This document shows positions 1 to 12,261 of a DNA stretch of 64,000 nucleotides, one piece after another. The translations under genes and the position numbers were made by a program. The notes under the pieces were generated by a model. It worked only from the letters and a program-made list of their open reading frames with translations, made no database searches and had not been told where the DNA came from. The first letter of the stretch is position 1. Every line of letters starts with the position of its first letter. The DNA comes from Sipunculus nudus (lineage: Eukaryota; Annelida; Sipuncula; Golfingiida; Sipunculidae), in NCBI GenBank assembly GCA_026874595.1, contig CM049307.1, positions 54,352,370-54,416,369 on the forward strand, written 5' to 3'.

Positions 1-360
1 GCAGCGGCCTACACTCGTCCATTTATCTGTGTTATTTATAATTTTTTTATTTGTTAACTACTGCATGAATAAGGGGCCGATTACAAATATGATAATACAG
101 TGTCACTAATATCGGTTAATATGAGATAACAATATCAATCATAGCTTATATACATGCATAACATACTTTTCTAATCTTATCATTATTTTGTCTATTTATG
201 AAGTCTTAAACTATAGGAATGTAGGCTATATCAAAACTAATAATAGACGGACATCCTTTTTTTTAAATTCTGTATGCATTCAAAGTGTTGTCATAATCGT
301 TTACCTTCGGTTGCAGGACTGAAACTCGAATAGTCTTCAGCCCCCACAAAGTATAGACCG
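1..360. other. AT-rich DNA, no gene seen
   Basis: No open frame, splice-bounded exon or repeat structure is recognisable here. It is simply flanking DNA to the left of the inverted-arm structure that starts at 361. Confidence 0.5.
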
Positions 361-439
361 TTATCAGACCAATGAGAGAGTAGTATCGCATTGTGCATCC
401 AGCTCCAAATTTTAAACTAGCGACACCCGCATTGGTTTA
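361..439 (+). repeat. Left arm of an inverted repeat pair
   Basis: This stretch is the near reverse complement of 1203-1285. Both arms share the block with 'atcgcattgtgcatccagct' (or its complement). Each arm is itself a small imperfect palindrome, beginning with 'accaatgagag' and ending with its complement. It may be a short MITE present twice in opposite orientation, or the terminal inverted repeats of one ~925 bp element enclosing a LINE fragment. Confidence 0.75.
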
Positions 440-1198
440 AACATATTTATTTAACTAGGATTACAAAAATAGCCGTTAGGCTAATGCAAATGTTTTCCTG
501 GGAAACATATATACAAACAAAGATTCAGTACAAATACATGGTGATGACAAGTTAACATAGTAACACTAACATAGTGTAAACAAACATATACGTAAAAAAA
601 AAATAAAACAAAAATAAAAAAAACACACACACACACATACTCCATATACAAAAGTGCCTATTACATAGTTACATCAGATCCATTAAAGTATCAGACAGTT
701 TAAATGAAATTACTATCAAAATCAAAATCGTTTTGTGTTCCTTATGTATCTGTATACGTGACTAAAGAGTTTAAAATTATCTGTAGTAGACAGGGAGCTG
801 CTGCCACAAAGTAAAATTCTAACTATTTCTAACTTAGTTTTCCTAGAATAAGTTTCATTTATATGTGGCAATGCAAAACAGCAAAATTCCTGCAAACTAG
901 CAAGAAGTGTCCGTCTCTGTTCAATATAAAGTGGGCAGTCCAAGAAATAATGAACAACAGTTTCCTCGGCGAGATCACATTCACAAGTTGGCTTTTCAGT
1001 TAAGTTGACCTTAAACAGAGTACTGTTTAGGGTGCTGCAGTCAGTGCGTAACCGCGTGTGTAGGATATTATCACGTCGTATACCACTGAAGAAATAATTT
1101 GGGGGCTTTTTTGGATAAAACATATCGCACAGTGCGTTTTTAAATGCAGTGGTAGAAGCATTCGTTAGTCTGAGTAAACATTTCTGGCACAGAGCCAA
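440..1198 (-). pseudogene. 3' end of a non-LTR retrotransposon (LINE), RT C-terminus
   Basis: On the minus strand 722-1198 gives 158 codons that look like the region after the reverse transcriptase of a LINE. An arginine-rich start is followed by 'ILHTRLRTDCSTLN', then a zinc-knuckle-like C-x-C-x7-H-x4-C pattern (CECDLAEETVVHYFLDC), an R-rich stretch, and a terminal 'YRYIRNTKRF'. Such tails are usual in LINEs of Jockey/CR1-like type. The endonuclease and RT core are absent, so this is a 5'-truncated copy. Roughly 440-721 would be its 3' untranslated part. The first Met is not a true start. Family assignment within LINEs is uncertain. Confidence 0.75.
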
Positions 1199-1202
1199 GA
1201 AT

Positions 1203-1285
1203 CAAACCAATGAGAGCGAGTGTCGCATGTTTACATTTTGGAGCTGGATGCACAATGCGATACCACGCTCTCATTGGTCTGATTA
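1203..1285 (-). repeat. Right arm of an inverted repeat pair
   Basis: Inverse partner of 361-439. It contains 'gagctggatgcacaatgcga' and ends in 'ctctcattggtctgatta'. Mismatches between the arms (for example agagagtag against agagcgtgg) show that the copies have aged independently. Confidence 0.75.
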
Positions 1286-1386
1286 CCATTCTTTGCTCTG
1301 TGCCCACCCTGGTGGTCCTTGTATATGATATTTAACGATGTATGTTATATATGATAAAGTATGACTCTGCTTTGATTTCATGAAAT

Positions 1387-1411
1387 TGACTATTTCACAT
1401 TTGGGGCGTAT

Positions 1412-1476
<65 letters not shown>

Positions 1477-1501
1477 GATACGCCCCAAATGTTAAATAGT
1501 C
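1387..1501. repeat. Palindrome around a CA/TA microsatellite; element-end pair
   Basis: The left part reads 'tatttcacatttggggcgta' and the right part is its inverse, 'tgatacgccccaaatgttaa'. The centre (about 1411-1474) is pure (CA)n then (TA)n. Both ends resemble the termini of the 1519-3351 element, so these look like two element ends facing each other across a microsatellite. Confidence 0.7.
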
Positions 1502-1518
1502 CATATATATATATATAT

Positions 1519-3351
1519 GTTACACCTGAAATGTGAAATTGCCCATTTTATGAAATGGGCAAAATCACTAAATTCTGTTTGCCAGTTTCATGAAATGTGC
1601 AAGAAAACTGTTCCGCATTTCATGAAATGGGCACCTTTTAAACCGACAAATCTTTGATGGATTCTGATTACACATTCATTCTGATATTAAATTAGGTATA
1701 CTAACACAGGCATACATGTTAACAAAACCCTAGTTTGTATCAAATGATAACAAAACATTTGAATAATTCACTACATTTTATTTTTATTATAAACATATTA
1801 TATCAAACATATCATATTGATCATATAAGCAAATATAATACTATTTTGCACCTATGACAATGTAACATTTGACTATTTCAGTGCATGTTCTGATATTTTA
1901 AGAATAGTTATCATGGGGTTCTCACTCAAATGTTCATCATCTTATGAAACATTTAACTATTTCAGGTTGTTCAAATGTTGTTTTCTTGATCAAAATAATT
2001 TGTTAACGTGGCACAATTGAAAATATGGTTTAATTGCAGCAGTTTCAATATTTGATGTAATGAAAATACATGTACTTTGTTGTATTTCAGCAGGAACTTT
2101 AAGGTTTTTTTTTAATTTGAAACTTTTAAGATCTCTTATCTCTATATAAGTTATACTTTAAAAGTATATAATATAATATTCTTTATTTCTCACATCTCAA
2201 GAGAAAACATACTGACTCAGTGATATTTAATGGCAGGTTGCTATAATTAATCTTAAAAATGTTTAAATAATTTCTATGTATAACAATTGGTTCACTTTGA
2301 GTTTGATCTGTTGCTTTGGTAAATATTAAGTCAGATTTCTAGTTAAGGGGTTCACAATCATGTAAATGAGATGCTGTTTTCAGTAGTGTCTTACAGATTT
2401 TCGGATTATTAGGGCTATTTGCCAGTGCTGAGAAAAAGAAATTATAAAAAAAATTAAAAAATAAAAAATAGCTCAGTTAAATGTTTTATTTGTTATATCA
2501 TTAAGTTGAAGAAATATATGCTATCAATATGTAATATTTATCTATGATCATCATGTAATATATGTTCAAACAGCATTTAGGTATAAAATTTTAAACTGTG
2601 CATCTACACACTTTTCTGGAATTTTAATAATTTAGAAATATATATTATGAATATCACCAAAACACCAATAGGCAAATCATTTGAAAATAATTGGACAAGC
2701 ATGGTGTACTTCTGACTCAAATGTCACCATTTTGACCAACAGTTAAGAAATAATCCTTTGATTTACAAAGATCAACTCTAATAAAATCAACTTTTATCAA
2801 GCAGTTGAAACAAACCAACCTACAAAGCACGAACTCATTACTGACTCATTGGTGTCAGTTAATGAGTACAAAGAGTACTTTGAAGGTTACATTAATTAAG
2901 TGATAACTGGGCCATAGCTATGAGATAAATGAAACTTACCAATACCAGTTACTCATATTTCATGTACTAAAATAAATAAATGTAATTGGTATTAAATAAA
3001 TAATATAATATAAAGCTTAGTAATTATTATGTACATTTATATATTAATAATTGAAAACTAGATTTATATAAATATATACATATAACTATACTTGTAAAAT
3101 GTAAGCTGCAAATACATATGAATTTTTTTCACTTTATCAAATACAATCCATCAAAATAGGCTAGGGTGTCCCACATGGCATTTACTCATTCAATTAGTCA
3201 CGAGGATTCCTTCAAATGCTCCTTTTTACCTTACAGAACTGAAAAATATATTGCCGGTTGTTAAGTTGCTCATTTCATGAAATAGACAAGCAGAATTTGT
3301 GACTTTGTCCGTTTCATGATATGAAATGAAATTTCACATTTTGGGCGTAAC
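1519..3351. mobile_element. Non-autonomous DNA element with ~85-95 bp TIRs and TTTCATGAAA iterons
   Basis: The left end begins 'gttacacctgaaatgtgaaa'. The right end, read on the other strand, begins 'gttacgcccaaaatgtgaaa'. Similarity continues about 85-95 bp inward, including a shared 'aaattctg'. Both ends carry repeated palindromic words of the type 'catttcatgaaatgggc' (near 1540, 1587, 1617, 3272, 3309). The 1.6 kb interior is AT-rich and holds no coding frame. The element sits between (TA)n tracts, so a TA-rich target is likely. No transposase is present, so the superfamily cannot be assigned. Confidence 0.7.
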
Positions 3352-3382
<31 letters not shown>

Positions 3383-4635
3383 CCATCATTCAATATCGAT
3401 CATGGTGTTATTGGTATGTTTTCTCTGATGTTGGAAACATAAAATATTATAAACATTATTACAGTACATCAACCGTTAAAAATATATTGTGAGACAATAA
3501 TCCTCTGACTGATCATTAAGTTTTTTTCTAAATAAAGAACTCAAGAATTTCCTATTATTCCTTATAATTAAAAGGAGTAGTTGTATATAAATTCTTGCAG
3601 ATTGATTCCCATTGTTACTATTGAATAATCAAATAAATAGATATTTTCAAATGTTAATATTGCTAAAATGACATATTCGTGGCCAGAATCCAGCAGAAAT
3701 TCTCGGTTTTAAATGTGCCCATTTCATAATGGGCAACATGTCAGTTATCCTTCAATTTCATGAAATGGACAGCATTTTTGCCCATTTCATGTACTAGGAA
3801 TGTATGTTTATGTATATGTATGTGAAAGAGAGAGAGAGAGACAGACAGACAGAGAGGGGGGGGGGGGACGCTGTCATATATTAGTAACACCACATGCATC
3901 CACGTGCATCACCCTGCCCCTACTTGATTTCTGTATTGGACAAAGTCCATGGTGTCAGGGTTTTCCGGTTTACATCGTGATCACTTCTTGTGATAGCGTT
4001 AATGCGGTCAACCGTACTTGATCGATTAACTGATATTATAACTGGTTTCATTACGCTGGAACATGTGCCCTTCAGGCTTATAGAGATTAATTTTACCAAT
4101 ACATGGGTTAAATCAATACCCAGAAATGAAAAAAATCATAACTTTAAAAATACTTATTATGGGAAAATATTCTAGTTATTGTCGTCCTTTGTTAGGCTAC
4201 TTTCAAAACTGATCAAAGTCCATGCAGATGAAAACTAGAGAGTAGTCAGAAACCACAAATTTACCTCCGTCAAGATCCAAATCAAACTTTGGTATGTGCT
4301 ATACAGAAAGGTGTACGTCACAGTTAATCCTATAGTTGGATCATAGGTGAGCTCTGCTCGTTAGAGCAAAGGCAAACGACGGTGTGAGGAGTGCATATTG
4401 ATATGCCGCCAGTACACAACGTCCTTTTTGTAGAAGAAACTCTTTCTTTTGCCAGAATATAGGCTCGGCATATGCCATATTTTAATTATATTAATCGTAA
4501 TAAATGATTTTGAGGACGAAATGCAAAATTCTATTATCATTTATAAGGATCTCTGCTCCGGTCTGGTGATTGATATTGTATGGTCATAATGCTACTTGTA
4601 TCATAAAATGCGACGACTACGAACTGACTAGACTA
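3352..4635. other. Intergenic DNA with a second TTTCATGAAA cluster
   Basis: A TA tract runs from 3352 to about 3376. Near 3716-3798 there are three more words of the 'cccatttcatgaaatgg' type found in the neighbouring element, suggesting an additional degraded end. A GA/GACA tract and a G run follow at about 3824-3868. I see no gene in the remainder. Confidence 0.5.
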
Positions 4636-4795
4636 CGTTTTGCCTAGTGATTACCGGCTTAAGGGGTAAAGCACAGAACCCAAGGCCTAGATAAGAGGTC
4701 GTGAGTTCGAATCTCAGCCGAGGAGTAGGGAGATTTTTCATTCTTTACCCTTACCCAGGTTGAGCGCTCCGCAGGCTTGTCTACCCCGCAACCGT
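4636..4795 (+). mobile_element. tRNA-derived SINE-like copy
   Basis: An A-box-like 'ggcttaaggggtaaagca' (about 4658) is followed ~40 bp later by a B-box-like 'gagttcgaatctc' (about 4702). This is the internal Pol III promoter spacing of a tRNA-derived head. No cloverleaf with a matched acceptor stem can be drawn. The downstream part, with 'gagcgctccgcaggcttgtc', resembles the part downstream of the head at 29281-29420, so the two may belong to one family. Confidence 0.5.
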
Positions 4796-6211
4796 GTTTC
4801 ACTAACAAACGAATGCTCCTTTCAGGGGTTTCTCGGTGTTATTATGCAGGAATGGGAAAGACAATCAGGTTTCTGTACACAGGTACAAATACACGGGTAC
4901 AAAGAACTTAATTAAGCCAGCATTAAACATCGGAGGAAGTTACCTCAACCAAAAATATTAAATTATGTTAAAATAAAGTACTTTGTGATGCATTTGAAGT
5001 AACTGGGATTATTCTGAGAACAGCTGTACAAGAATTATAAAGAATATAAAAAAATATTCTATTTTATTTTATTCAACAATTTCTGTTCAGTTCTATTTGC
5101 GTAAATTTGCTGGAAAACAAACGGAGGTTGAACTTTAATACCTCTCCCCATCTGGGGGAGGTATAATCAGATCCAAGATACACGACTCTCGCTCGATAAT
5201 GCTGTTAACACGACCTGATGTGACATGAAAAAAAGTCTGATGTGTCAAGATTTGGACCACGTTTATAAGCTTGCGACATAGGGTTGTATGCTAAAATATT
5301 GAAACATCAGAGCACTTGGTCGACCGGTTGCGACGCACGATTATCACCCAAATACCCTTTTCACACTTGCAGAAAATGTTCATAACCCCGGCCCGATAAT
5401 TATGCCCGACATACGGTTGTCGTAAAGCACGACCCCAGTATATTTGAATCAATTTGATAAAAATTTTATAGGTCAGAGCTGCCACCATGCATGTGGTATA
5501 TTATACCTTTCTCTTTCGATAAAGCACCGGAAAAAAAGATCAGCGAGAAACATTAGTCAGAACTTAATTATCTCATAATGATAGGTAAAAAGATAAATTA
5601 TTGTTAATATTTCGAAAAGACCTTAATTCATCCACGCTCTTTTATCCTCGTTTTATCTGTTCATGGTTCAGCGTTAATGTTTGCGGTAGGAATGGAGGGC
5701 CTCTATTGATAACTACACAGTCTGTATAGATAAGATACGACGGTACCGCCAGGCTGTAGAAGGTGACCAATCGATAACGCGCACTTAGTTCGGCCCGAGA
5801 CAAGCACGGGCTTCCACCTGGAGGGTGGAAATCGGATTATCGACATCTTTTTTTCAGCTTTCATATTTGCTGATATTCTCGGTGACAGGGAAAGTGAACG
5901 GTTGTCATATAATGTCGTCTCAGTTTAAAAAAATTTATATAGGTATAATGTAAACATACTCACGTAATATCAATACCTTTGGTATTTTTGCCAACCTTGA
6001 ATTTTGCCCGCTTTACAGGGATATTGGATCAGCCTGTAGTTAACAGTAATAAATAAACAATATAGAGCTGATCTATTATTAATACCTTGATTTGCACTAT
6101 TGATTAATTCCGCCCACCCCCAATGCAACTCTCTCTCTCTGTGCGTGCGAATATTCGTGCATGTAAGCAATTACATGACGGTTTCACGCCATTAACAAAC
6201 ATCTTATTTAA
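4796..6211. other. Intergenic DNA, no gene seen
   Basis: No credible exon found. There is a short perfect hairpin at 5139-5163 (cctctcccc / ggggag arms), too isolated to interpret. Short open frames here are AT-rich and show no family resemblance. Confidence 0.5.
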
Positions 6212-6341
6212 ACCATAATCACAAAAATTATACGCTAGTAATATATAAAATATTCAGAAACTAAGATTACACCGGGACCATAATCACGAAAATTATACGC
6301 TAGTAATATATAAAATATTCAGAAACTAAGATTACACCGGG
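6212..6341. repeat. Two-copy 65 bp tandem duplication
   Basis: The unit at 6212-6276 is repeated at 6277-6341 with a single visible difference (cacaaaaat against cacgaaaat). Both units end in 'gattacaccggg'. The near identity points to a recent duplication. Confidence 0.9.
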
Positions 6342-6915
6342 ACAGATAGATTGACACAAGATGCTTTGCAAGTTCAAGCAAATTTACAGATGGCGCTCCA
6401 AAATACCACGTGGAAAATTAGGTTACAGTTATTCTTTCAGTCGGATCAGAAACCTGGATTTATATATGTCACATATTAGACTCACTAGATTCAATAGCGA
6501 GGTTAAACTTTGGAATATAATTTTTGTAGAGTGTAATAAAGCCTTTGACCCCGTGCGTTGGTTTAGACCAGGGATATTAACTCCAATAGGTGATTGTTAG
6601 CCATGCACAACATGCGTATATACAGAAGGGAAACCCCATTGTGTATATATAGAGTGAAAATTGTGGTCACTTTTAAGTTGAATTTTTATTTCTCTGTGTC
6701 ATGTAGTTAAGACAGTCGACCGTCATGCAATTTGTGCATGTGCGCATATTCATTTAAGCCTCAAATGTGTTGAATACCCTGATACCCGGGATCCACGGGG
6801 AATTAAGCTAGAAGAAACCCTGCAGGGTTATGATTTGCAGCGGCGTCAATTTACTTCAAGGGTGGGGGGATGACTCGGATTGGGAGGGTAGTCAAAGTTG
6901 GGACAACTTATTTAA

Positions 6916-6938
6916 AAACACACACACACACACACACC

Positions 6939-6998
<60 letters not shown>
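6916..6998. repeat. Composite (CA)n-(CT)n-(CA)n-(TA)n microsatellite
   Basis: Four dinucleotide blocks follow each other without interruption. The short open frames across this tract are low-complexity artefacts. Confidence 0.95.
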
Positions 6999-6999
<1 letters not shown>

Positions 7000-7993
7000 G
7001 CACAACGTTTGTCTGTTTGACACATTTTAAAATTAGGTTTTATGTTTTCCGTATAGGTTACCTTTATACAGAAATGGAACCAAAATTTGTTATTCTAATT
7101 ATGAATATATTTCATATCCTATATATAAACATTATTATTGAAGAGCAGGGGGATGATTACATTAACCACCCCCCCCCCCCGCTAAAAAGTGTTTGTGGTA
7201 AGGGGGATATATACCCCCATCCCTTCTGTATTGACACCTATGATGATCTGTGATGGTAATAAAGTATTTGACCCTTTGAATGTATAGAGCTATACGTGTC
7301 AGGCATTTATAAAAGGTTGACCTTGGTGCTTTTAATACATACATTTTCTATTAGATTAATATGTGTCCAAAATAACATGATGTGTCCGAAATTAAACGAA
7401 GGTTTGTATTCTGCTCACTGTACATTGCCTATGATTTCGGGTTTCGCATTTTTGAAAGGGTACTACCCTCGACACGCCTTTAAAGATCTTCTTTGACCCC
7501 CCTCCTTAATTTCTGCATGGACCTTCGCCGGCCTGCATCATACCAGTTGTTACCGCTTATCCGACGAGAAACATTTGCTATGCCTAAGGTATTTTTAAGT
7601 CCCCATGCAAGTAATTGTAAAGTAAGAAGCGACACAATTATGATAAACTTTGACAAACAGTGAACTTTGAACAGGGGTATGACTAGAACTAGGGATGTGA
7701 CTTAAAAAACAACCAGCTAGACCCACATAGGTGGTATATCATATGTGCCGCCTCATATAACCTTATAGCTTTGACCCCTCAATCATTCATCATTCAAGTG
7801 TAACCAACATGACCTTAAAGAGCATTTTCTACATTGTATTATAGGCGTTGGACCTGAACTGTAGGTGAAAGATAAAAGGAGGTGTACTTGGATGCTCCAT
7901 CCACAGGTGGCGTACTTGATGGCATATTTCGTGTATACACAGTATAAATAGCAAACTCATAGTCTCATACAGAACAGCTGGGAAAAGACTAGA
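6999..7993. other. Intergenic DNA, no gene seen
   Basis: It contains a C run near 7170-7180 and nothing else recognisable. No exon with splice sites or family resemblance was found. Confidence 0.45.
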
Positions 7994-8166
7994 ATCCTTT
8001 TAGGTTCTTCAATGTGAACTGAGTTTGGAACCTTTGACGGTTCCAGCTAGAACCTTTAATGCATGGTTCATTCTGGAACCCTCATTGGGTTCCTCCGTGG
8101 AACCCTTTAAGTTCCATAAAGACCTTCTACAATGATTCGATGAAGAACCTAACAGGGTTCTTAGGC
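7994..8166. repeat. Fold-back repeat rich in GGTTC / GAACC words
   Basis: The left end 'ttaggttcttcaatg' is inverted at the right end as 'gatgaagaacctaaca'. Between them GGAACC/GGTTCC words recur about every 20-30 bp, alternately in both orientations. The layout resembles a small MITE with subterminal repeats. No coding capacity. Confidence 0.6.
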
Positions 8167-8338
8167 GTGGAGTGAGTGGGGAACCTTTACGCATTTTAAA
8201 ATTATTGGAAGATTTATTTTAAGTTGTCTTAGTTTAAGTTAAAACTTATGGAACATACAATGATGCAACCCTTACACGCAACATATAGAACTGGACCTGT
8301 ACTTTCCAGTCTACACCACTTGGAGTATGCCGGATCTC

Positions 8339-8341
<3 letters not shown>

Positions 8342-8418
<77 letters not shown>
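8342..8418. repeat. (TA)n microsatellite
   Basis: About 38 uninterrupted TA units. Tyr/Ile-repeat frames on both strands here are artefacts. Confidence 0.97.
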
Positions 8419-8421
<3 letters not shown>

Positions 8422-10436
8422 AACTGTAACAAAAGTAAACTTTCGTCATTTAATTTAAATATTAACATTATATTAACATTTGCAACTTTGAAGTAAATTT
8501 TCACATGCACATACATTCACTTTTTCACGTGGTTTCTACCATATACATAACATTTAAAATAGCGAACATGAATTCAGAAATCCGTTTGATTTCAGCAGGC
8601 GTCGTTGACAGTCTGTCAATTTAAAGGAAAGGCGTCCTCTATAATATAACGTGATGTAGAACACCAGTCCACCTTTTCAGATACTGGGACTTGGACTTTA
8701 AGGTAAGGTCGTGGACTTGGACTTGTACTCGGACTCCGATAAACTATACCGACAGTATAATTATTACCAAAGAAAGGATACATGTATCAAGCTTTAAGGC
8801 AGCTCTGCATCGGGAGCCATTAATATTATTAAACATTCAAGTAAAACCCCACCCATATGTCAACTGACATGAAAATACATATGTTAATCTAAAACTCCCA
8901 TTTGAAAGGTCTTTTACAGAGGAGATTTGCATTGGACTTGGACTCGGATTATAGAGGTTTTTCTTTGACAGTCAATGGAAAACGCCTTATAGATGAGAAG
9001 TAGTGTCTGGTGGGTTTGTCATGATGGATGTATTTAGTCGATCAATGCAATAAAAACTTCCGTTTCACATTGGAAACTTATACACTTGCCCAACCATCCA
9101 TCCATACCCGTTACACCGTTCAAGCAATAACTAGGGGTTTCTACGCCGCAGTTTTGCCTCTTCGGGTAGAGTACCCGTTTTATCGATTTGTTTTCAACTG
9201 TTAAGGAGCCAATGGATTCAAATCCTAAGTATGAAAATAGGTAGGTAAAATATAAATTTATAAAATATGCCACGTGATATAATACACTATTAAAATCGAG
9301 TTATTTACACCAAATATACTTTGGCCTGACCACTCATATAAGGCCATATAAATCAGTACTTTTACTCATGTTAAGTTACTTTTGGAGTATGTTTACTCGC
9401 GTATGCAAATCTCGTAAGACGAAACGTGTTTAGCAAATTTGCCAAACAGTGTAAAATCATGCATGTTAGTGGGGCCTCCTAAATCAGTTTCGTTTTCATT
9501 GTGAAGAGTCCGGACATTTCGGGCCACCAGACAATTAAAGTAATGGTGGACTGCATGCAGTGTCCATGCAGTTAAGGCATTGGGAGAAAGAACCGGACAG
9601 CAAAGAACAAGGGCGTGAAAATAGAGGGGATTGGGGGTATAAACTTTTTGGCAGGGGGGGGGGTGTTCAATGTAATAACCCCCCCCCCCCCACTATTCAG
9701 AGAATATAAATATTTATATATTGCAAATAATACATATTAATAATTAGAACTATAGACTTTAATTCCATTTATTAGTTTATTATGGAATATTATATCTAGA
9801 CCTGGTTTAGAATTAACCTACCCTGGAAACGTAATACCTAATTTTCTAAAAGGTATACTTCGTTGAAGTATATTTGAAATGTGATTATTTAAAAATATTT
9901 GAAATGTGCTAGACGCTATAAAGGATACACACACTCAGTGATCGAATAGATATGCGTGTGTATGTGTGTAGGAGAGAGAGTGATCACTCCTCCCCCCCCC
10001 CCCCCCATCCCTGAAAGATAAATTGACGACACTGGCAAAGAACAGCCTTGAACCCTTCGTGCCACGGCACCTCTAAATACAGGCCACTTGAGAGCTTCCT
10101 GTAGAGAATGAGTGCAAAGGCCAATGGTGTAACTAACACGTCCAAAAATTGTCACATGTTGCGGGACACACTGACCCGCATAAACTTAAATATTACATTT
10201 GAATTTCTTCTATAGAAGTTTTAATGTCAACAAATATTTCTGTGTTAAATACTGTGTGTCCGCCTGCAAACACAACATTTTCCCCAGACCAATGCAAGAA
10301 TCATAAACGGAGCAATGACAGTGCACGTTAATTAGGTATATTATACTGCTCATAACTTATAACTTATACTTATACTTAAAAAGAAACTTATTTATTTTAA
10401 TGGACCGTATAAATTGCTATTATATCTAATCAAAAC
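8419..10436. other. Intergenic DNA with G and C runs
   Basis: No gene recognised. Near 8685-8735 and 8930-8950 the words 'ggacttggact' recur. A G run (about 9652-9662) and a C run (about 9678-9691) lie 15 bp apart and could pair. Another C run lies near 9992-10006. Confidence 0.45.
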
Positions 10437-10660
10437 ACTCTCCATGGTACCGATGATGGGATGATGGACCCGATGATGGGATGATAGCAATCGGTGGTCT
10501 GTATTGGTGGAGGAAACCGGAGAACCCGGAGAAGACCGCCGGCCTTGGATAGGCAACTACAACCCACTCTCATAACCACACCGGAGATCGAACCCGGGTC
10601 GCCAGCGGAGAGAGCCGAGCGTTTTACCCCTCGACAGTCCAGGTCGCAAATTAACCCCAA
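10437..10660 (-). mobile_element. tRNA-derived SINE-like copy, minus orientation
   Basis: It contains 'ggaaaccggagaacccggag' at about 10512 and, on the complementary strand, a B-box-like 'gggttcgatctc' (10578-10589) followed upstream by a tRNA-like head. I associate this arrangement with repeats widespread in molluscan genomes. The outer end, 'ctctccatggtaccgatgat' (about 10438), recurs in part at 55981-56000 as 'ctctccatggctccgatgat'. The exact SINE family is not assigned. Confidence 0.6.
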
Positions 10661-12183
10661 AATAACCGTACCTGTTGTGAAGAAAAAAGTTTTGTAGATA
10701 CCACACTGACTGAATATTACTGTTTGCTAATGATCGGATCGAAAACCGAATCGAATCGAAAGGGAATAATCGATAATCGAATTGGATCGACAACTTTTTG
10801 GCGATACACAGGGATAAATACTGGGTTTTCTTCATATTCGCGAGGTTAAAGTTTCGTAATTTTATAATTTTTCATTTGTTTCGCGAGAGTTCCATTTTTG
10901 TGATCTCATCAAACAATAATTTGTCAAATAATAAATTTGTAAAAGATTGTATAAATTGATTACATAAATAATGTGTACGCAGAATCGGATGAATTGACCA
11001 GACCCAAGTGAACAGCGAGCGAGTAAAGAGTAATGTTCATTATTCCCAGATAATATAAAAAAAACACGATATCATTTGTAACAACAATCAATTAAATAGG
11101 TAACATGCAACGTCTGTTATTATTAGTCCAATACCGTAAGGAGGAAAGACTGCTAACACGGTCGCGTCTGTCCGTCCGTGCGTCCGTTCGTCCATTCATC
11201 CTTCCGTCCGTCCGTCCCGTCTCATCACTGATGCCACACTTTCCCAGTTAATCATAAGGTGGGGCACTATTTGTGCCTCTAGGCCCTTGTTTATGACAGC
11301 AATCCTTTGTCTTTTGAATTGCCTACGACAATTGAACCTCTTATGCATGAAGGATTTATTTTCACGATAACCTCACTCTCGCGAATATCGCAAAGTTTGT
11401 AATCCTCGTGAACACAAAAGCAACCAAAATAATTTATAAGCCCTCAGCTCTAGTTAATTAATATGTTTATATGTATGGCGCACCGGTATTAACACTGCAG
11501 AATACCGGTCTATATATGCCCATGCAGTCGTAATATTTCTACGTGAACGACGGGGGCGCGTTACCATGGTACCAAACACCGTGTAATCAATCCATTGAAG
11601 GTCACAAAGGGACCGTGGACTGCCGTCACTCTCTGTCCAGCTGCTGCTAGGCAACAAAATGGGCTATCTAACGATTGATAATAAATAATGCAAAGGCGAC
11701 TCAATAACTCAGCATTTGACACATGCACATAACTAATGTCTGATTAATCGCGATAGCTAAATAAAACTATGTAACCAGTTATTAACAACTTATTCTGTCT
11801 CGCATTTTGCAAATTGCTAATTATGGTTAATCTTTATATGTTGAGATGATTTCATGTGCATGTATTAAATATTTCATCGATGTTTGCATGCAGTGAGATA
11901 CTTTTTTTAACTTACGGAATTCGGGTCAGCAACTTTACTTTAAAATTATAATAAAAAGGAAAAAGACGTCTTTTCCAGCAAAACAATTGCTCGTGTCCCT
12001 ATACTCAACATCATTTGCATAATTAATTAAGGATATTTTATGTTGACTTCAGTGGAGGGACCAACAAATACATCTTGGAACTACATGTAATTAAATGGGC
12101 AGCCAGAATTTACAGGATGAGGCGTGCCGCGGGGGTATGGGGGTGTTGGTGTGGGATATCTGTTGGCAAAACAGTGCGCCCGC
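10661..12183. other. Intergenic DNA with ATCGAA iterations and a GTCC tract
   Basis: At 10735-10790 short 'aatcga' words recur. At 11165-11222 there is an imperfect (GTCC/GTCT)n stretch like the heads of the 15294 and 61500 repeats, but without the 145 bp units after it. No gene recognised. Confidence 0.5.
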
Positions 12184-12261
12184 ACACACATACACATACA
12201 CAACTTGGTGGACAGGTATGTCACACACATACACATACACAACTTGGTGGACAGGTATGTC
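12184..12261. repeat. Two-copy 39 bp tandem duplication
   Basis: The unit contains a (CA)-rich part plus 'aacttggtggacaggtatgt' and appears at 12184-12222 and 12223-12261. The copies look identical. Confidence 0.9.

Noticed and set aside
4636-4720. A functional tRNA gene
   Set aside because: Promoter boxes are present, but no matched acceptor stem or anticodon arm can be drawn. A SINE head fits better.
5139-5163. Terminator hairpin
   Set aside because: Intrinsic terminators do not apply to an animal nuclear genome, and no gene ends here.
8229-8516. Open frames on both strands rich in Tyr-Ile repeats
   Set aside because: They are translations of a (TA)n microsatellite and have no independent coding signal. 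The same holds for frames over 24556-24707, 50527-50620 and 55678-55762.
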